A DNA stretch of 64,000 bases from the NCBI GenBank assembly GCA_038530285.1, contig JBCBCY010000004.1:157502-221501 (forward strand), written 5' to 3'. The DNA is from JASJAR01 sp038530285 (GTDB lineage Bacteria > Pseudomonadota > Alphaproteobacteria > Rhodobacterales > Rhodobacteraceae). Numbering within the stretch: the stretch's first letter is position 1; each line of letters opens with the position of its first letter. This document shows, one piece after another, positions 44,567-53,309 of this stretch. The translations under genes were made by a program, and so were the position numbers. The notes below the pieces were generated by a model. That model had not been told where the DNA came from. It made no database searches and saw only the letters and a list, made by a program, of their open reading frames with translations.

Positions 44567-46561
44567 TTACCGCCCCCGCAAGGCGATCTTGATCGCGTCG
44601 GCCAATTCGTTCGGCGGGGCGGGTTTTTGCAACAAGGGCGCCTGAACCTCCCCCATTTCGCTCGCGGTAAACCCGGTGTAGCCCGAGGTGTAGATCACCG
44701 GCACATCGGGGCGGATCTCGCGCACCTTTCGGGCCAGATCAAAGCCACCGATCGCGCCGGGCATCACCACATCGGTCAGCAGCAGATCGAACGCCTCGCC
44801 GCTTTCGACCAGCGACAGCGCCTCTTGCCCTGACCGGGCCGATAGCACCTCATACCCCAGCCCTGTCAGCACATCCGAGATCATGACCAGAAGCTGCAAT
44901 TCGTCTTCCACCACCAGCAATGTCTCACCGCCGCCCATTTCGATCACATCCTCGGGCATCGGCGCTTCGCGCGCACCACTGGACGTCCCGCGCGGCAACA
45001 GCATCTGCACCGTGGTGCCGACACCTTCTTCGGAATAGATCCGCAAATCGCCGTCGGACTGACGCACAAAGCCGTAAACCATCGCGAGGCCAAGCCCGGT
45101 GCCCGAATTGGTGTCTTTGGTGGTAAAGAACGGATCGGTACAGCGCGCCTGGGTTTCTTCGTCCATGCCGGGGCCGTTGTCGGTCACGCTGATCTCGACG
45201 AACCGCGGGCTGGTCCCGGATTTTTTCTGCTCCAACACATCGGTCTGGCCGATCGGATCATCGGGCTGCGAGCGCACCGCACGGGCGCGAACATCGATAT
45301 GGCTGCCACTGCCCGACCGCAGGATCGCATCGCGGCAATTCAGCACCAGGTTCATCAGGGCCGTTTCCAACTGCGCGGGGTCGCAGAAATGGCGCAGGTC
45401 GTCATCTTCGATGTTGAAATCGACCTCGATCTGCTCTTCCAGCATCGGGCGCACCAAAGCGCGGAATTCTTCTAAGGCATCCGCCGTCCTTTTGACCGAC
45501 GCCAGCCCCGGTTGCCGCCGCGCAAAGGCCAAAAGCCGCGTGGTCAGGGACCGCCCACGTTTGATCGAATTGGCCGCGATTTCAAGATAGGCATCGCGCT
45601 TTTGGGGATCGGTGGCCTTTCGCGCCAGATCGACCGCGTAAAGCTGGGACGCGAGTATGTTGTTGAAATCATGTGCAATACCCCCCGTGAGTTGGCCCAG
45701 CGCGTCCAGCCGGTTCTTGCGTTCGACAACCTGGCGGTTGCGTTCTTCGTTCGACACATCATCGATCACCAACACAAGTTGCAGGTCCATATCCGGCTCT
45801 TCAATCACGGCGGTATCCACCCGCACATAGCGGCGCTCGTCGCCCTTCTGGACCCGGCGCATCAGATGCGTCTCACTTTGCAGCCGGTTGCCCGACAACG
45901 CCCGGCGCACCGGATCGGCACTGTTGTCCAGCGGGGTCATCGTTTCGGCATCAAGAAACTCGATCGCCGCCGGCCAGGCAAAGGGTGGTTCGTCGGAAAT
46001 CCCGCCCAGCATATGGCGCGCCCGGTTGTTGATGCGCACGATCTCACCGGCATGGTTGAACGCCACGATCCCGCTGGTGGCGGCCTGAAACACGGTCTCC
46101 AGCTCGGTTTTGGCGCGTTCAAGCGCGCGTTCTTCGCGCTTTTGCGCCGTGATATCATTATGCGCGCCCAACAGGCGGATCGCTTTGCCATCGGCGTCGC
46201 GCACCGCCAGGCCGCGGCACCGCACCCAGGCCGTGTCGCCGTCCGCACGGGTATAGCGCACCACCTGATCATAAGAGTGGGCCGGATCGGCGATATGCGC
46301 GCCAAGGTTTTCTTTCGCAAGCTCCAGATCGTCGGGAAAGACCAGGTCCATCCATTCCGACACCAGATGCTTTTTGGTGGCCGGGTCATATCCAAAGGTG
46401 CGCCAGAATTCCGGGCTCATGTACTCATGATCGGGGTTCTCAAGGTCCCAGTACCAGACCCCGTCCAGCGACCCTTCTCTCAGGAAGGACCAGATCGAGA
46501 TATCCGACTGCAAAAGCTCTTCAAGTTCAGCTTCAAGGTAGTTTTTATTGGGTTGGGTCAC
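44567..46561 (-). CDS. PAS-containing hybrid histidine kinase
   Basis: A 664-residue cytoplasmic sensor, start GTG at 46561 after GGAGA. The order is PAS (about 25-140, YMSPEFWRTFGYDP), a PAC-like segment, a second PAS (about 155-270, SGIVAFNHAGEIVRINNRA), and a phosphoacceptor domain with LTGGIAHDFNN (His297). An ATPase domain (VTDNGPGMDEE, GTGLGLAMVYGFV) and a C-terminal receiver with Asp597 in LLLTDVVMP follow. No membrane segment is present, so the signal is probably internal (redox, light or ligand). It is divergent from a single-domain receiver gene, its likely partner. Confidence 0.92.
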   Translation of the reverse strand: MTQPNKNYLEAELEELLQSDISIWSFLREGSLDGVWYWDLENPDHEYMSPEFWRTFGYDPATKKHLVSEWMDLVFPDDLELAKENLGAHIADPAHSYDQVVRYTRADGDTAWVRCRGLAVRDADGKAIRLLGAHNDITAQKREERALERAKTELETVFQAATSGIVAFNHAGEIVRINNRARHMLGGISDEPPFAWPAAIEFLDAETMTPLDNSADPVRRALSGNRLQSETHLMRRVQKGDERRYVRVDTAVIEEPDMDLQLVLVIDDVSNEERNRQVVERKNRLDALGQLTGGIAHDFNNILASQLYAVDLARKATDPQKRDAYLEIAANSIKRGRSLTTRLLAFARRQPGLASVKRTADALEEFRALVRPMLEEQIEVDFNIEDDDLRHFCDPAQLETALMNLVLNCRDAILRSGSGSHIDVRARAVRSQPDDPIGQTDVLEQKKSGTSPRFVEISVTDNGPGMDEETQARCTDPFFTTKDTNSGTGLGLAMVYGFVRQSDGDLRIYSEEGVGTTVQMLLPRGTSSGAREAPMPEDVIEMGGGETLLVVEDELQLLVMISDVLTGLGYEVLSARSGQEALSLVESGEAFDLLLTDVVMPGAIGGFDLARKVREIRPDVPVIYTSGYTGFTASEMGEVQAPLLQKPAPPNELADAIKIALRGR

Positions 46562-46836
46562 ACAAGGTCTCCGACACGTTCCACCCCAACGCCACCGGCA
46601 GACCTGCCAATGTCGTGGGGCGTTTAAGGCGCAAGCAAGCAAGCCCTAAGCGGTTTGACTGGCTGTAATCTAGAATTTACGTCAGCGTCTGTCCATCCAG
46701 AATGACACCTCGGGCAGTCTGCCACCATCGGACCCCTGCGCGGTCAATTAACCCCTAGGTTGAGCTTGCGTGTCTGCCCATTCTCAGCCATAGCGGGATG
46801 CCCGTGCCCGGCTTACCGGGACTGCAGGAGCGCGCA

Positions 46837-47247
46837 ATGTACCATATTCTGCTTATGGAAGACGATCCGGACCTTGGTCCTCTGATGCGTGCGGCTCTTG
46901 AAGACGCCGGCTGCCAGGTTGAACTTGTGGTCGATGCAACCTCCGCGGTGGCAGAATTTGAACGCTCCACCCCGGATGTGTTCGTCGCCGACATCATCAT
47001 CAAGCGCGACGGCAGGCCCATCGCCGACGGGGGCATCAAAGCCATCTGGCGGGTCAATTCCATTGCAAAAGCGCGGCGCATCAAGGTTGGCGTGATCGCG
47101 ATTTCAGGCGCGTTGCGCGGCGAAGGCACCCGCAACCTGTTGACCACCGCACGCCAGATCGGCGCCCATGACGTCCTTGAAAAGCCATTTGACCCTGACG
47201 CGTTGCTGGCCAAGATCGAAACGGTGCTTGGGGCCCTGTCAAACTAA
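46837..47247 (+). CDS. single-domain response regulator
   Basis: A 136-residue receiver domain with no output domain. The acidic pocket is LLMEDDPDLG, the phosphorylated Asp is Asp52 in FVADIII, and the conserved Lys lies in LEKPFDPD. The ATG at 46837 is preferred to one at 46798 because it places the first strand at the N-terminus. It is divergent from the hybrid kinase over 275 bp and may act as a phosphate sink or phosphorelay partner. Confidence 0.9.
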   Translation: MYHILLMEDDPDLGPLMRAALEDAGCQVELVVDATSAVAEFERSTPDVFVADIIIKRDGRPIADGGIKAIWRVNSIAKARRIKVGVIAISGALRGEGTRNLLTTARQIGAHDVLEKPFDPDALLAKIETVLGALSN

Positions 47248-47324
47248 TCGGCCCAATTGCCACATGGCCCTTGCCGCAGGGCCCCCAGCGCCATATTTGC
47301 CTTCGGTGACGGTACTGCTCTTCA

Positions 47325-47475
47325 CGTGATGAGGACAAATTCCGGTGGCCTTAAGCAACTCCGAGGGAGCTGGCTCTGCCCAAGCCGTGGCTTGGTTACC
47401 TGGCGCCCACCTGTATATACAGGTCCTCGGGAATTCAGCTGCCTCAACGGTTGCGGCGGTCCGTCACTTAAGACC
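47325..47475 (+). ncRNA. ssrS: probable 6S RNA
   Basis: A gene-free stretch folds as a long rod. GCAAC (47355-47359) pairs with GTTGC (47450-47454), and GAGGGAGCTG (47363-47372) pairs with CAGCTGCCTC (47436-47445) at nine of ten positions. An open central bubble follows, with a small hairpin on its 3' side (ACCTGTATATACAGGT, 47409-47424) and an apical stem CCAAGCC/GGCTTGG (47380-47395). This is the architecture of 6S RNA, which binds RNA polymerase in stationary phase, and the 3' TTGCGGCGGTC resembles the E. coli 6S end. The ends of the transcript are approximate. The strand is chosen from that resemblance. Confidence 0.65.
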
Positions 47476-47770
47476 TTTCATCCACCTTCACCGGGATCGT
47501 TGCATGGCCCCGCATGCCCGGGCCGGTCGGGCCCTCAGGCGGCTCATCACAGTCAACACCGCGCATCACGGATATGCCCACTTGAACGGCCGCAAACACA
47601 TTGCCCGTCAGGACCACGAAAACCCCGCCTGCAAACCAGCCGCCATCGACGTTCAGGATCAAATGACCAAGGTGCGCGACATCAAACCAGATCACCAGCG
47701 CCAGAAACACGCCCGCCAAAGCGTAGCCGATACCGGTGCTGACAAGGAAAAGTTGGACCAAACGGGGCAT
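47468..47770 (-). CDS. small two-helix membrane protein
   Basis: A 100-residue inner-membrane protein starting at the ATG at 47770 behind a strong AAAGGAG. Two hydrophobic segments lie at about 8-30 (LVSTGIGYALAGVFLALVIW) and 42-65 (GWFAGGVFVVLTGNVFAAV), followed by a polar tail. No domain is recognised. It lies downstream of nusB on the same strand and ends against the 6S RNA candidate. Confidence 0.65.
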   Translation of the reverse strand: MPRLVQLFLVSTGIGYALAGVFLALVIWFDVAHLGHLILNVDGGWFAGGVFVVLTGNVFAAVQVGISVMRGVDCDEPPEGPTGPGMRGHATIPVKVDERS

Positions 47771-47819
47771 ATGCGCGCTCCTTTGGCCCATACCTAACCC
47801 GGCCTGAAGCGCTGGCCAG

Positions 47820-48272
47820 TCAAAATGCGTCCGGCACCGCCTCGCGCGCCATGTGATCGAGCACCGCATTCACGAAACGCGCTTCCTTGCCTTCAGGAAA
47901 AAACGCCGCCGCCACATCCACATATTCGCTGATCACGACCTTGGGCGGTGCCTCACCTGCTTTCAACTCGGCCCCCGCGGCGCGAAACACCGCCCGCAGG
48001 GTCGGGTCGATCCGCGCAATCGGCCAGCGTTCGACCAGCGCGCGGTCGGTCATCTGATCGATCGGCGCTTGCAGGTTCACCGCCTCTTCCAGGATCATCC
48101 GGAACAGGTCCACATCGCCTTCGGCCATCTCGTCGCCTTCATAGACCGCGCCGAACCGGTGGGTTTCGAACTCCTCGCGCACCGCATCAATGCCCTGGCT
48201 CGCCGCCTCCATCTGAAACAGCGCCTGCACAGCGTACAGCCGCGCGGCCGATTTGGCTTGGCGCTTGTTCAC
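47820..48272 (-). CDS. nusB: transcription antitermination factor NusB
   Basis: A 150-residue all-helical RNA-binding protein. SAARLYAVQALFQME at the start, ALVERWPIARIDPTLRAVFRAA in the middle and VVISEYVDVAAAFF are typical of NusB. It binds boxA RNA with NusE in rRNA antitermination. The start is GTG, overlapping the ribH stop by 4 bases, so it is coupled to riboflavin genes as is common. Confidence 0.94.
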   Translation of the reverse strand: MNKRQAKSAARLYAVQALFQMEAASQGIDAVREEFETHRFGAVYEGDEMAEGDVDLFRMILEEAVNLQAPIDQMTDRALVERWPIARIDPTLRAVFRAAGAELKAGEAPPKVVISEYVDVAAAFFPEGKEARFVNAVLDHMAREAVPDAF

Positions 48273-48781
48273 GATGCGTCGTCCCGCTTCAGAAAGCCAA
48301 TGCCCTTGTCCGCCCGTTTCAGGCCCCGCGACAGCGCAATCAGGTGCAGTGCCGCTGCCGCCGCCCCGCCGCCCTTGTTCTGGCCCTTGGGGTCGGCGCG
48401 CACTGCAGCCTGTGCGTGATTTTCCACCGTCAGAATGCCGTTGCCGATGAACGCGCCCTGCAGACCCAACAGCGTGATCGCGCGGCTGCTGTCATTGCAC
48501 ACGGTGTCGTAATGGGTCGTTTCCCCGCGAATGACACAGCCCAGGGCCACGTAGCCATCGAAATCGCCCTGCGCAAAGCCGATGCGAATGGCCGTGGGCA
48601 CTTCCAGCGCGCCGGGCACTTCCACGATCTTCGCCGTGCCACCCACGCTGTCGATCACGCCCGTCGCCCCTGCGATCAGATCGTCTGCGATGTCGCGGTA
48701 GTAAGGCGCCACCACCACCATGATCTTCGGGCCCTCGTCAAATTCCGGCAAAGGCAATTCATAATGTGACGCTCCGGCCAT
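48269..48781 (-). CDS. ribH: 6,7-dimethyl-8-ribityllumazine synthase
   Basis: A 170-residue lumazine synthase, penultimate step of riboflavin synthesis. VPGALEVPTAI, LGCVIRGETTHYDTVCND (with the active-site His) and NGILTVENHAQA are conserved. It overlaps ribB by one base (TGATG) and nusB by four. Length fits the pentameric or icosahedral bacterial type. Confidence 0.95.
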   Translation of the reverse strand: MAGASHYELPLPEFDEGPKIMVVVAPYYRDIADDLIAGATGVIDSVGGTAKIVEVPGALEVPTAIRIGFAQGDFDGYVALGCVIRGETTHYDTVCNDSSRAITLLGLQGAFIGNGILTVENHAQAAVRADPKGQNKGGGAAAAALHLIALSRGLKRADKGIGFLKRDDAS

Positions 48782-49905
48782 CAGCCAATCTCCGATATTT
48801 TGCGCGTGCCCGTGATTTCCAACCCATAGGCATCCAGCCCCACCACCTTGGGCCGGGGCGAGTTTGTCAAAAGCACCATCCGCGTGACCCCCAGCGAGGA
48901 CAAGATCTGCGCGCCCAGCCCGTATTGGCGCAGCGTCTGGGGCGAGACTTCTTCGTCGGCCACAAGCTTCATCGTCACATCGCGCAACAACACCAGCACC
49001 CCGCGCCCTTCTTCGGCGATCAGCTCCATCGCATCGGCAAACTCATGGGACCGCCCGCGCGGGCCCAGACCCACCACATCCAGCATCGGGTCCAGCGCAT
49101 GCATCCGCACCAGCACCGGCGCCTCGGTGGTGATGTCGCCCTTGACCAAAGCGATGTGCTCTGCCCCATGGGTTTCATCGGCGAAAATCTTCATCTGCCA
49201 GTCGCCGCCGAACTCCGACTGCACGACCTGATCTTTGCGCACCCGCACCAGATTGTCATTGCGCCGCCGGTAGGAGATTAAATCGCTGATCGTGCCGATC
49301 TTCAGCCCATGAAGCTGGGCAAAGGCCACAAGATCGGGAAGCCGCGCCATCGACCCGTCTTCGTTCATGATCTCGCAGATCACGCCCGAAGGGTTCAGCC
49401 CGGCCAGCCGCGAGATATCCACCGCCGCCTCGGTATGGCCTGCGCGCACCAGCACCCCGCCATCGCGCGCGCGCAACGGAAACACATGGCCCGGCGTGGC
49501 GATATCAGCCGCCGTGGCACTGCCATCGATGGCCACGGCCACCGTGCGCGCCCGGTCACCGGCCGAAATCCCGGTTGACACACCGTCGCGCGCCTCGATC
49601 GACACGGTAAAAGCCGTCTCGTGCCGGGATGAGTTCTGCGACGCCATCAAAGGCAGCCCCAGCGCATCGACCCGCTCGCCCGGCAGAGCCAGGCAAATCA
49701 GCCCGCGCCCAAACTTCGCCATGAAGTTGATCGCATCGGGCGTGGCCATCTGTGCGGGCACAATCAGATCGCCCTCATTCTCGCGATCCTCATGGTCGAC
49801 CAGAATGAACATCCGCCCATTGCGCGCGTCTTCGATGATCTCTTCGACCGAAGAAATCGCATCGCGCCAGTTCGCCTCAACGGGCCCAGGGGTGTCATGC
49901 TGCAT
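48781..49905 (-). CDS. ribB: 3,4-dihydroxy-2-butanone-4-phosphate synthase with a degenerate GTP cyclohydrolase II-like domain
   Basis: A 374-residue RibBA-like protein. The N-terminal RibB domain (about 1-210) is intact: LVDHEDRENEGD, GISAGDRARTV, LRARDGGVLVRAGHTEA. The C-terminal RibA-like domain (about 215-374) has no Cys at all. The zinc-binding Cys cluster that follows VRxH in active GTP cyclohydrolase II is replaced by ALDPMLDVVG. I therefore expect only RibB activity, with GTP cyclohydrolase supplied from elsewhere. Such RibBX forms are known in alphaproteobacteria. Confidence 0.93.
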   Translation of the reverse strand: MQHDTPGPVEANWRDAISSVEEIIEDARNGRMFILVDHEDRENEGDLIVPAQMATPDAINFMAKFGRGLICLALPGERVDALGLPLMASQNSSRHETAFTVSIEARDGVSTGISAGDRARTVAVAIDGSATAADIATPGHVFPLRARDGGVLVRAGHTEAAVDISRLAGLNPSGVICEIMNEDGSMARLPDLVAFAQLHGLKIGTISDLISYRRRNDNLVRVRKDQVVQSEFGGDWQMKIFADETHGAEHIALVKGDITTEAPVLVRMHALDPMLDVVGLGPRGRSHEFADAMELIAEEGRGVLVLLRDVTMKLVADEEVSPQTLRQYGLGAQILSSLGVTRMVLLTNSPRPKVVGLDAYGLEITGTRKISEIG

Positions 49906-50084
49906 CGATCAGCGTCCTTTCTCGCCTCGCACATAAGTCATGGCCGCAGCCGTGACCAGAGGGGCTTCATCCTGGAATAAATACTCCGGGGTTGCCATTG
50001 ATGCGCCATTGGTTCGAGCGTCCAATGGCGACGGGCAGCGCCCCAATAGAAAATGGAATGGGCGCAGCCCGCTGTGTGGCAGCG

Positions 50085-50690
50085 CTAGCCCACCTCGGCC
50101 AGCCGCGCGACATAGCGCGCCAGGGTGTCGATCTCAAGGTTCACCCGGTCGCCCACCGCCACCCGGCCCCAGGTGGTGACGGCCTTTGTGTGCGGGATGA
50201 AGTTGATCCCGAAAGACGCGGCCTCCACCTCGTTTACCGTCAGCGACGTGCCGTTCAAGGCAACCGAGCCCTTGGGCGCGATGAAGCGCGCCAGCTCTGG
50301 CGGCGCGGCAAGCGTTACGCGGGTGCTGTCGCCCTCATCCTCCACGCGCGTGACCCGCGCGACCCCGTCCACATGGCCCGACACGATATGCCCGCCCAAT
50401 TCGTCGCCGACCCGCAAGGCGCGTTCCAGGTTGACCGTGCGGCCTTCGGCCCAGGTGTCGAGGTTGGTTTTCGACACGGTCTCGGCTGAAATCTCGACCT
50501 CAAACCAGTTTGGCGTCGTTTCGGTCTTGGGGCCCTTGGCGATCACGGTCAGACACACCCCGTCGCAAGCGATAGACGCGCCAATATCCACGCCCGACGT
50601 GTCATAACCCGTCTCGATCCGCGCCATCAGGTCGCCGCGCTGGGTCAGGGCCGCGATCCGGCCCATATCTGTGACAATTCCGGTAAACAT
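50085..50690 (-). CDS. ribE: riboflavin synthase (alpha chain)
   Basis: A 201-residue protein with the characteristic MFTGIVTDMG start, which fixes the ATG at 50690. Two lumazine-binding repeats follow, with IACDGVCLTV and LGGHIVSGHVDG in the first part and VALNGTSLTVNEVE in the second. It dismutates two ribityllumazine molecules to riboflavin. It lies 179 bp before ribB and is separated from ribD by the plus-strand capsule genes. Confidence 0.95.
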   Translation of the reverse strand: MFTGIVTDMGRIAALTQRGDLMARIETGYDTSGVDIGASIACDGVCLTVIAKGPKTETTPNWFEVEISAETVSKTNLDTWAEGRTVNLERALRVGDELGGHIVSGHVDGVARVTRVEDEGDSTRVTLAAPPELARFIAPKGSVALNGTSLTVNEVEAASFGINFIPHTKAVTTWGRVAVGDRVNLEIDTLARYVARLAEVG

Positions 50691-50800
50691 GGGGCCCGAA
50701 GTAAGGACCCCGGGCGAAAACCGCAAGCCGGCCATCGCTCGCCCCCGCATCTTAACCAAGGTTAACTGGACGTTAGGACTTCGGTCAGACATTAAGACGC

Positions 50801-52096
50801 ATGACGCCCCGACGCCCCCGCCACTTTTTGTTCCTCCAAGGCCCCCATGGCCCGTTTTTCGCGCGCCTTTCAGCCGCATTAACGATCAGCGGGCACCAAA
50901 CATCCCGCATTGGCTTCAATTCAGGCGACGCGCTGTTTCGCAGCCACTTCGGCGGATTTACCCGCTACACCGGCACCGCCGAGGGGTGGGAGGCTTGGCT
51001 TTCGGCCAAACTTGAGAAGGCGCAGGTCACCGACATCGTGCTTTACGGCACCACCCGGCCCGTCCACGCCCAGGCACTTGCCATCGCACGCGCCGCCGGG
51101 CTGACGACGCATATCTTCGAAGAAGGCTATCTCAGGCCCTGGTGGGTGACCTATGAACGCCGCGGGGCCAACGCCACATCGGCCCTGATGGATATCTCCG
51201 TCGCCGATATGGAGGCTGCGCTGTCAGGCCAGTCTGACCCGCCTGCCGCCGCGCCTGCCCGCTGGGGCGACACCCGCCAGCACATCTTCTGGGGCGCGGT
51301 CTATCACGCCGCCGTCCTGGCCGGGGGCCTGCGGGCAAAACCCTTCCCGACCCACCGCGAACCCGGCGTCCCGGCCGAAGCCGCCATCGCCATACGCCAC
51401 CTTCTGCTCAGCCCCTTTGCCGCGCTGTACCGCACCCGGGCAACAGCGAACCTGTCGCATTCGGGCGCCCCGTATCACCTTGTTCTTTTGCAACTTTCTC
51501 ATGATGCCAACCATATCGCGGCCAGCCCGTATCCGTCGAATGAGGCCTATCTCACCCATGTGATGACTGCCTTTGCCAAAGGTGCGCCCGGCCACCACAG
51601 GCTGGTGTTCAAAGCCCACCCGCTGGAAGACGGTCGCCAGCCACTGGCCCGCACCATCGCGCGCATTGCCAGGCGCCTGGGGATCGCCAGGCGAGTGCAT
51701 TTTCTGTCCGGTGCCAAACTCGCCCCGCTTCTGGATGCCGCGTCATCTGCGGTCACGGTCAATTCGACCGCCGCGCATCAAGCGCTCTGGCGCGGGCTGC
51801 CGGTCAAAAACCTTGGGCCCGCCCCCCACGCCAAGCCCGAATTCACGTCCCGCCAAAGCCTCGAACACTTCTTTGCCACCCCCGACCGGCCCGACCGCGA
51901 CGCCTATATGACCTTCCGTCGCTACCTACTGGCGACCTGCCAGATCCCGGGCGGATTTTATGCCACCCGCGCCCGCCGGCGGCTCCTCAGGCGCGCCACG
52001 GACCTTGTTCTGGCCCCGCTTGACCCGTTCGATGCGCTGAACTCTGCCGATGCAACCGCGCAACATCTCCGGCTTGTGGATAAGTCTGGGCATTAA
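50801..52096 (+). CDS. kpsS: capsule polysaccharide export/Kdo-linker protein KpsS-like
   Basis: A 431-residue cytoplasmic protein of the KpsS family. RHFLFLQGPHGPFFARLS starts the N-terminal GT-B-like half, HIFEEGYLRPWWVTYE is a strong family motif, and AHPLEDGR with AVTVNSTAAHQALWRGLPV marks the CMP-Kdo-binding C-terminal half. KpsS adds the first Kdo to phosphatidylglycerol for the capsule linker. The gene is divergent from ribE and leads the kpsS-kpsD/wza-kpsC group on the opposite strand to the rib genes. Confidence 0.9.
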   Translation: MTPRRPRHFLFLQGPHGPFFARLSAALTISGHQTSRIGFNSGDALFRSHFGGFTRYTGTAEGWEAWLSAKLEKAQVTDIVLYGTTRPVHAQALAIARAAGLTTHIFEEGYLRPWWVTYERRGANATSALMDISVADMEAALSGQSDPPAAAPARWGDTRQHIFWGAVYHAAVLAGGLRAKPFPTHREPGVPAEAAIAIRHLLLSPFAALYRTRATANLSHSGAPYHLVLLQLSHDANHIAASPYPSNEAYLTHVMTAFAKGAPGHHRLVFKAHPLEDGRQPLARTIARIARRLGIARRVHFLSGAKLAPLLDAASSAVTVNSTAAHQALWRGLPVKNLGPAPHAKPEFTSRQSLEHFFATPDRPDRDAYMTFRRYLLATCQIPGGFYATRARRRLLRRATDLVLAPLDPFDALNSADATAQHLRLVDKSGH

Positions 52097-52173
52097 CCTT
52101 CTAGGCCGAAGCACCGGATTCCGTTAAGGTTTCCCAAAAGAATTGAGGCAGTTTCAGGTCGAGGAGACCACCC

Positions 52174-53304
52174 GTGACATCAAAAACGACGCGCAAAGCG
52201 CGCGCGATAGCGCTATTGCTGGTTGCATCCACCCTGGCCTCCTGTGGCCTGCCCCGCACCGGTCCGAACAAAAACGAAATCTTTGCAGGCTCGGTCGAGC
52301 GTGAGGGCGATGCCTATATCGTCCAGGTCAACGACGCTGTGGCCCGCGCCACATCCAGCATTCCCGGTCTGGGCTTCGGCGACGGTTTCCGCAACGCCGG
52401 CCTTCTGGGGTCCGACACGATCAGCCCCGGCGACACACTGGGTCTGACAATCTGGGAAAACGTCGATGACGGGCTTTTGGTGCCCACCGGTGCAAACGCC
52501 CAGCAGCTCGAAGAGGTGCAGGTCGATGGATCGGGCTTTATCTTCGTGCCCTATGCAGGCCGGATCAAAGCCTCGGGCAACACGCCTGAAACCGTTCGCC
52601 GCCTGATCACCGAAAAACTTGAAACCCAAACCCCCGACCCGCAGGTCCAGGTGCAGCGCCTGGCCGGTGACGGGGCCACCGTGTCGATCATCGGCGGTGT
52701 CGGCGCTCAGGGCGTGTTTGCTATTGAACGGCCCACCCGGACGCTGACAGCCATGCTGGCGCGCGCCGGTGGTGTCTCGATCCCATCGGAAATCGCGCAG
52801 GTCACCGTCATTCGCGGCCACCACAAAGGCTCGGTCTGGCTTGAAGACCTTTACACCAAGCCCGGCCTCGATATCGCGATGCGCGCAGGCGACCGCATTC
52901 TCGTCGAAGAAGACAGCCGCTTTTTCACCGCATTGGGCGCGACAGGTGCCCAGAACAAGGTGCCCTTCGACACGCAGGAATTCTCTGCCGTCGAAGCCAT
53001 CGCCCGCGTCGGCGGTCTGAACTCGCAGCTGGCCGATCCCACCGGCGTCTTCATCTTCCGCGATGAAAGCGAAGCCACGGCCCGCAAGGTCCTGGGCCGC
53101 CCTGAACTGATGGGCGAACAGCGCATCGTCTATGTGCTTGATCTGTCGCAACCTAACGGGGTCTTCACCGCGCGCGACTTCATCATCCGCTCAGGCGACA
53201 CCGTCTATGTGACTGAAGCCCCCTACACCCAGTTCAGCAAGGTGCTGAGCGCCCTGACCGGCCCCCTTGGCACGGTAAGCGCGGTCAACTCCCTGGCGAA
53301 CTGA
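52174..53304 (+). CDS. capsule polysaccharide export outer-membrane lipoprotein (Wza/KpsD type)
   Basis: A 376-residue lipoprotein with a type II signal (lipobox TLASC, Cys at about 24). The polysaccharide export domain shows ISPGDTLGLTIWENVDDG and GSGFIFVPYAGRIKASGNT. SLBB repeats follow (GGVGAQGVFAIERPTRTLTAMLARAGG). It should form the outer-membrane channel for the Kps-type capsule. It is nearly twice the length of the exosortase-locus Wza-like protein at 27412. It is followed 5 bp later by kpsC. Confidence 0.92.
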   Translation: MTSKTTRKARAIALLLVASTLASCGLPRTGPNKNEIFAGSVEREGDAYIVQVNDAVARATSSIPGLGFGDGFRNAGLLGSDTISPGDTLGLTIWENVDDGLLVPTGANAQQLEEVQVDGSGFIFVPYAGRIKASGNTPETVRRLITEKLETQTPDPQVQVQRLAGDGATVSIIGGVGAQGVFAIERPTRTLTAMLARAGGVSIPSEIAQVTVIRGHHKGSVWLEDLYTKPGLDIAMRAGDRILVEEDSRFFTALGATGAQNKVPFDTQEFSAVEAIARVGGLNSQLADPTGVFIFRDESEATARKVLGRPELMGEQRIVYVLDLSQPNGVFTARDFIIRSGDTVYVTEAPYTQFSKVLSALTGPLGTVSAVNSLAN

Positions 53305-53309
53305 CACCG

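Noticed and set aside
47345..47797. Plus-strand frame of 150 codons
   Set aside because: It overlaps the 6S RNA candidate and is antisense to the small membrane protein, which has a strong ribosome binding site.
49906..50084. Possible FMN riboswitch before ribB
   Set aside because: The conserved elements of the RFN fold are not present; only an intergenic element (near 49975, AATAAATACTCCGGGG) similar to that at 9045-9060 was seen.
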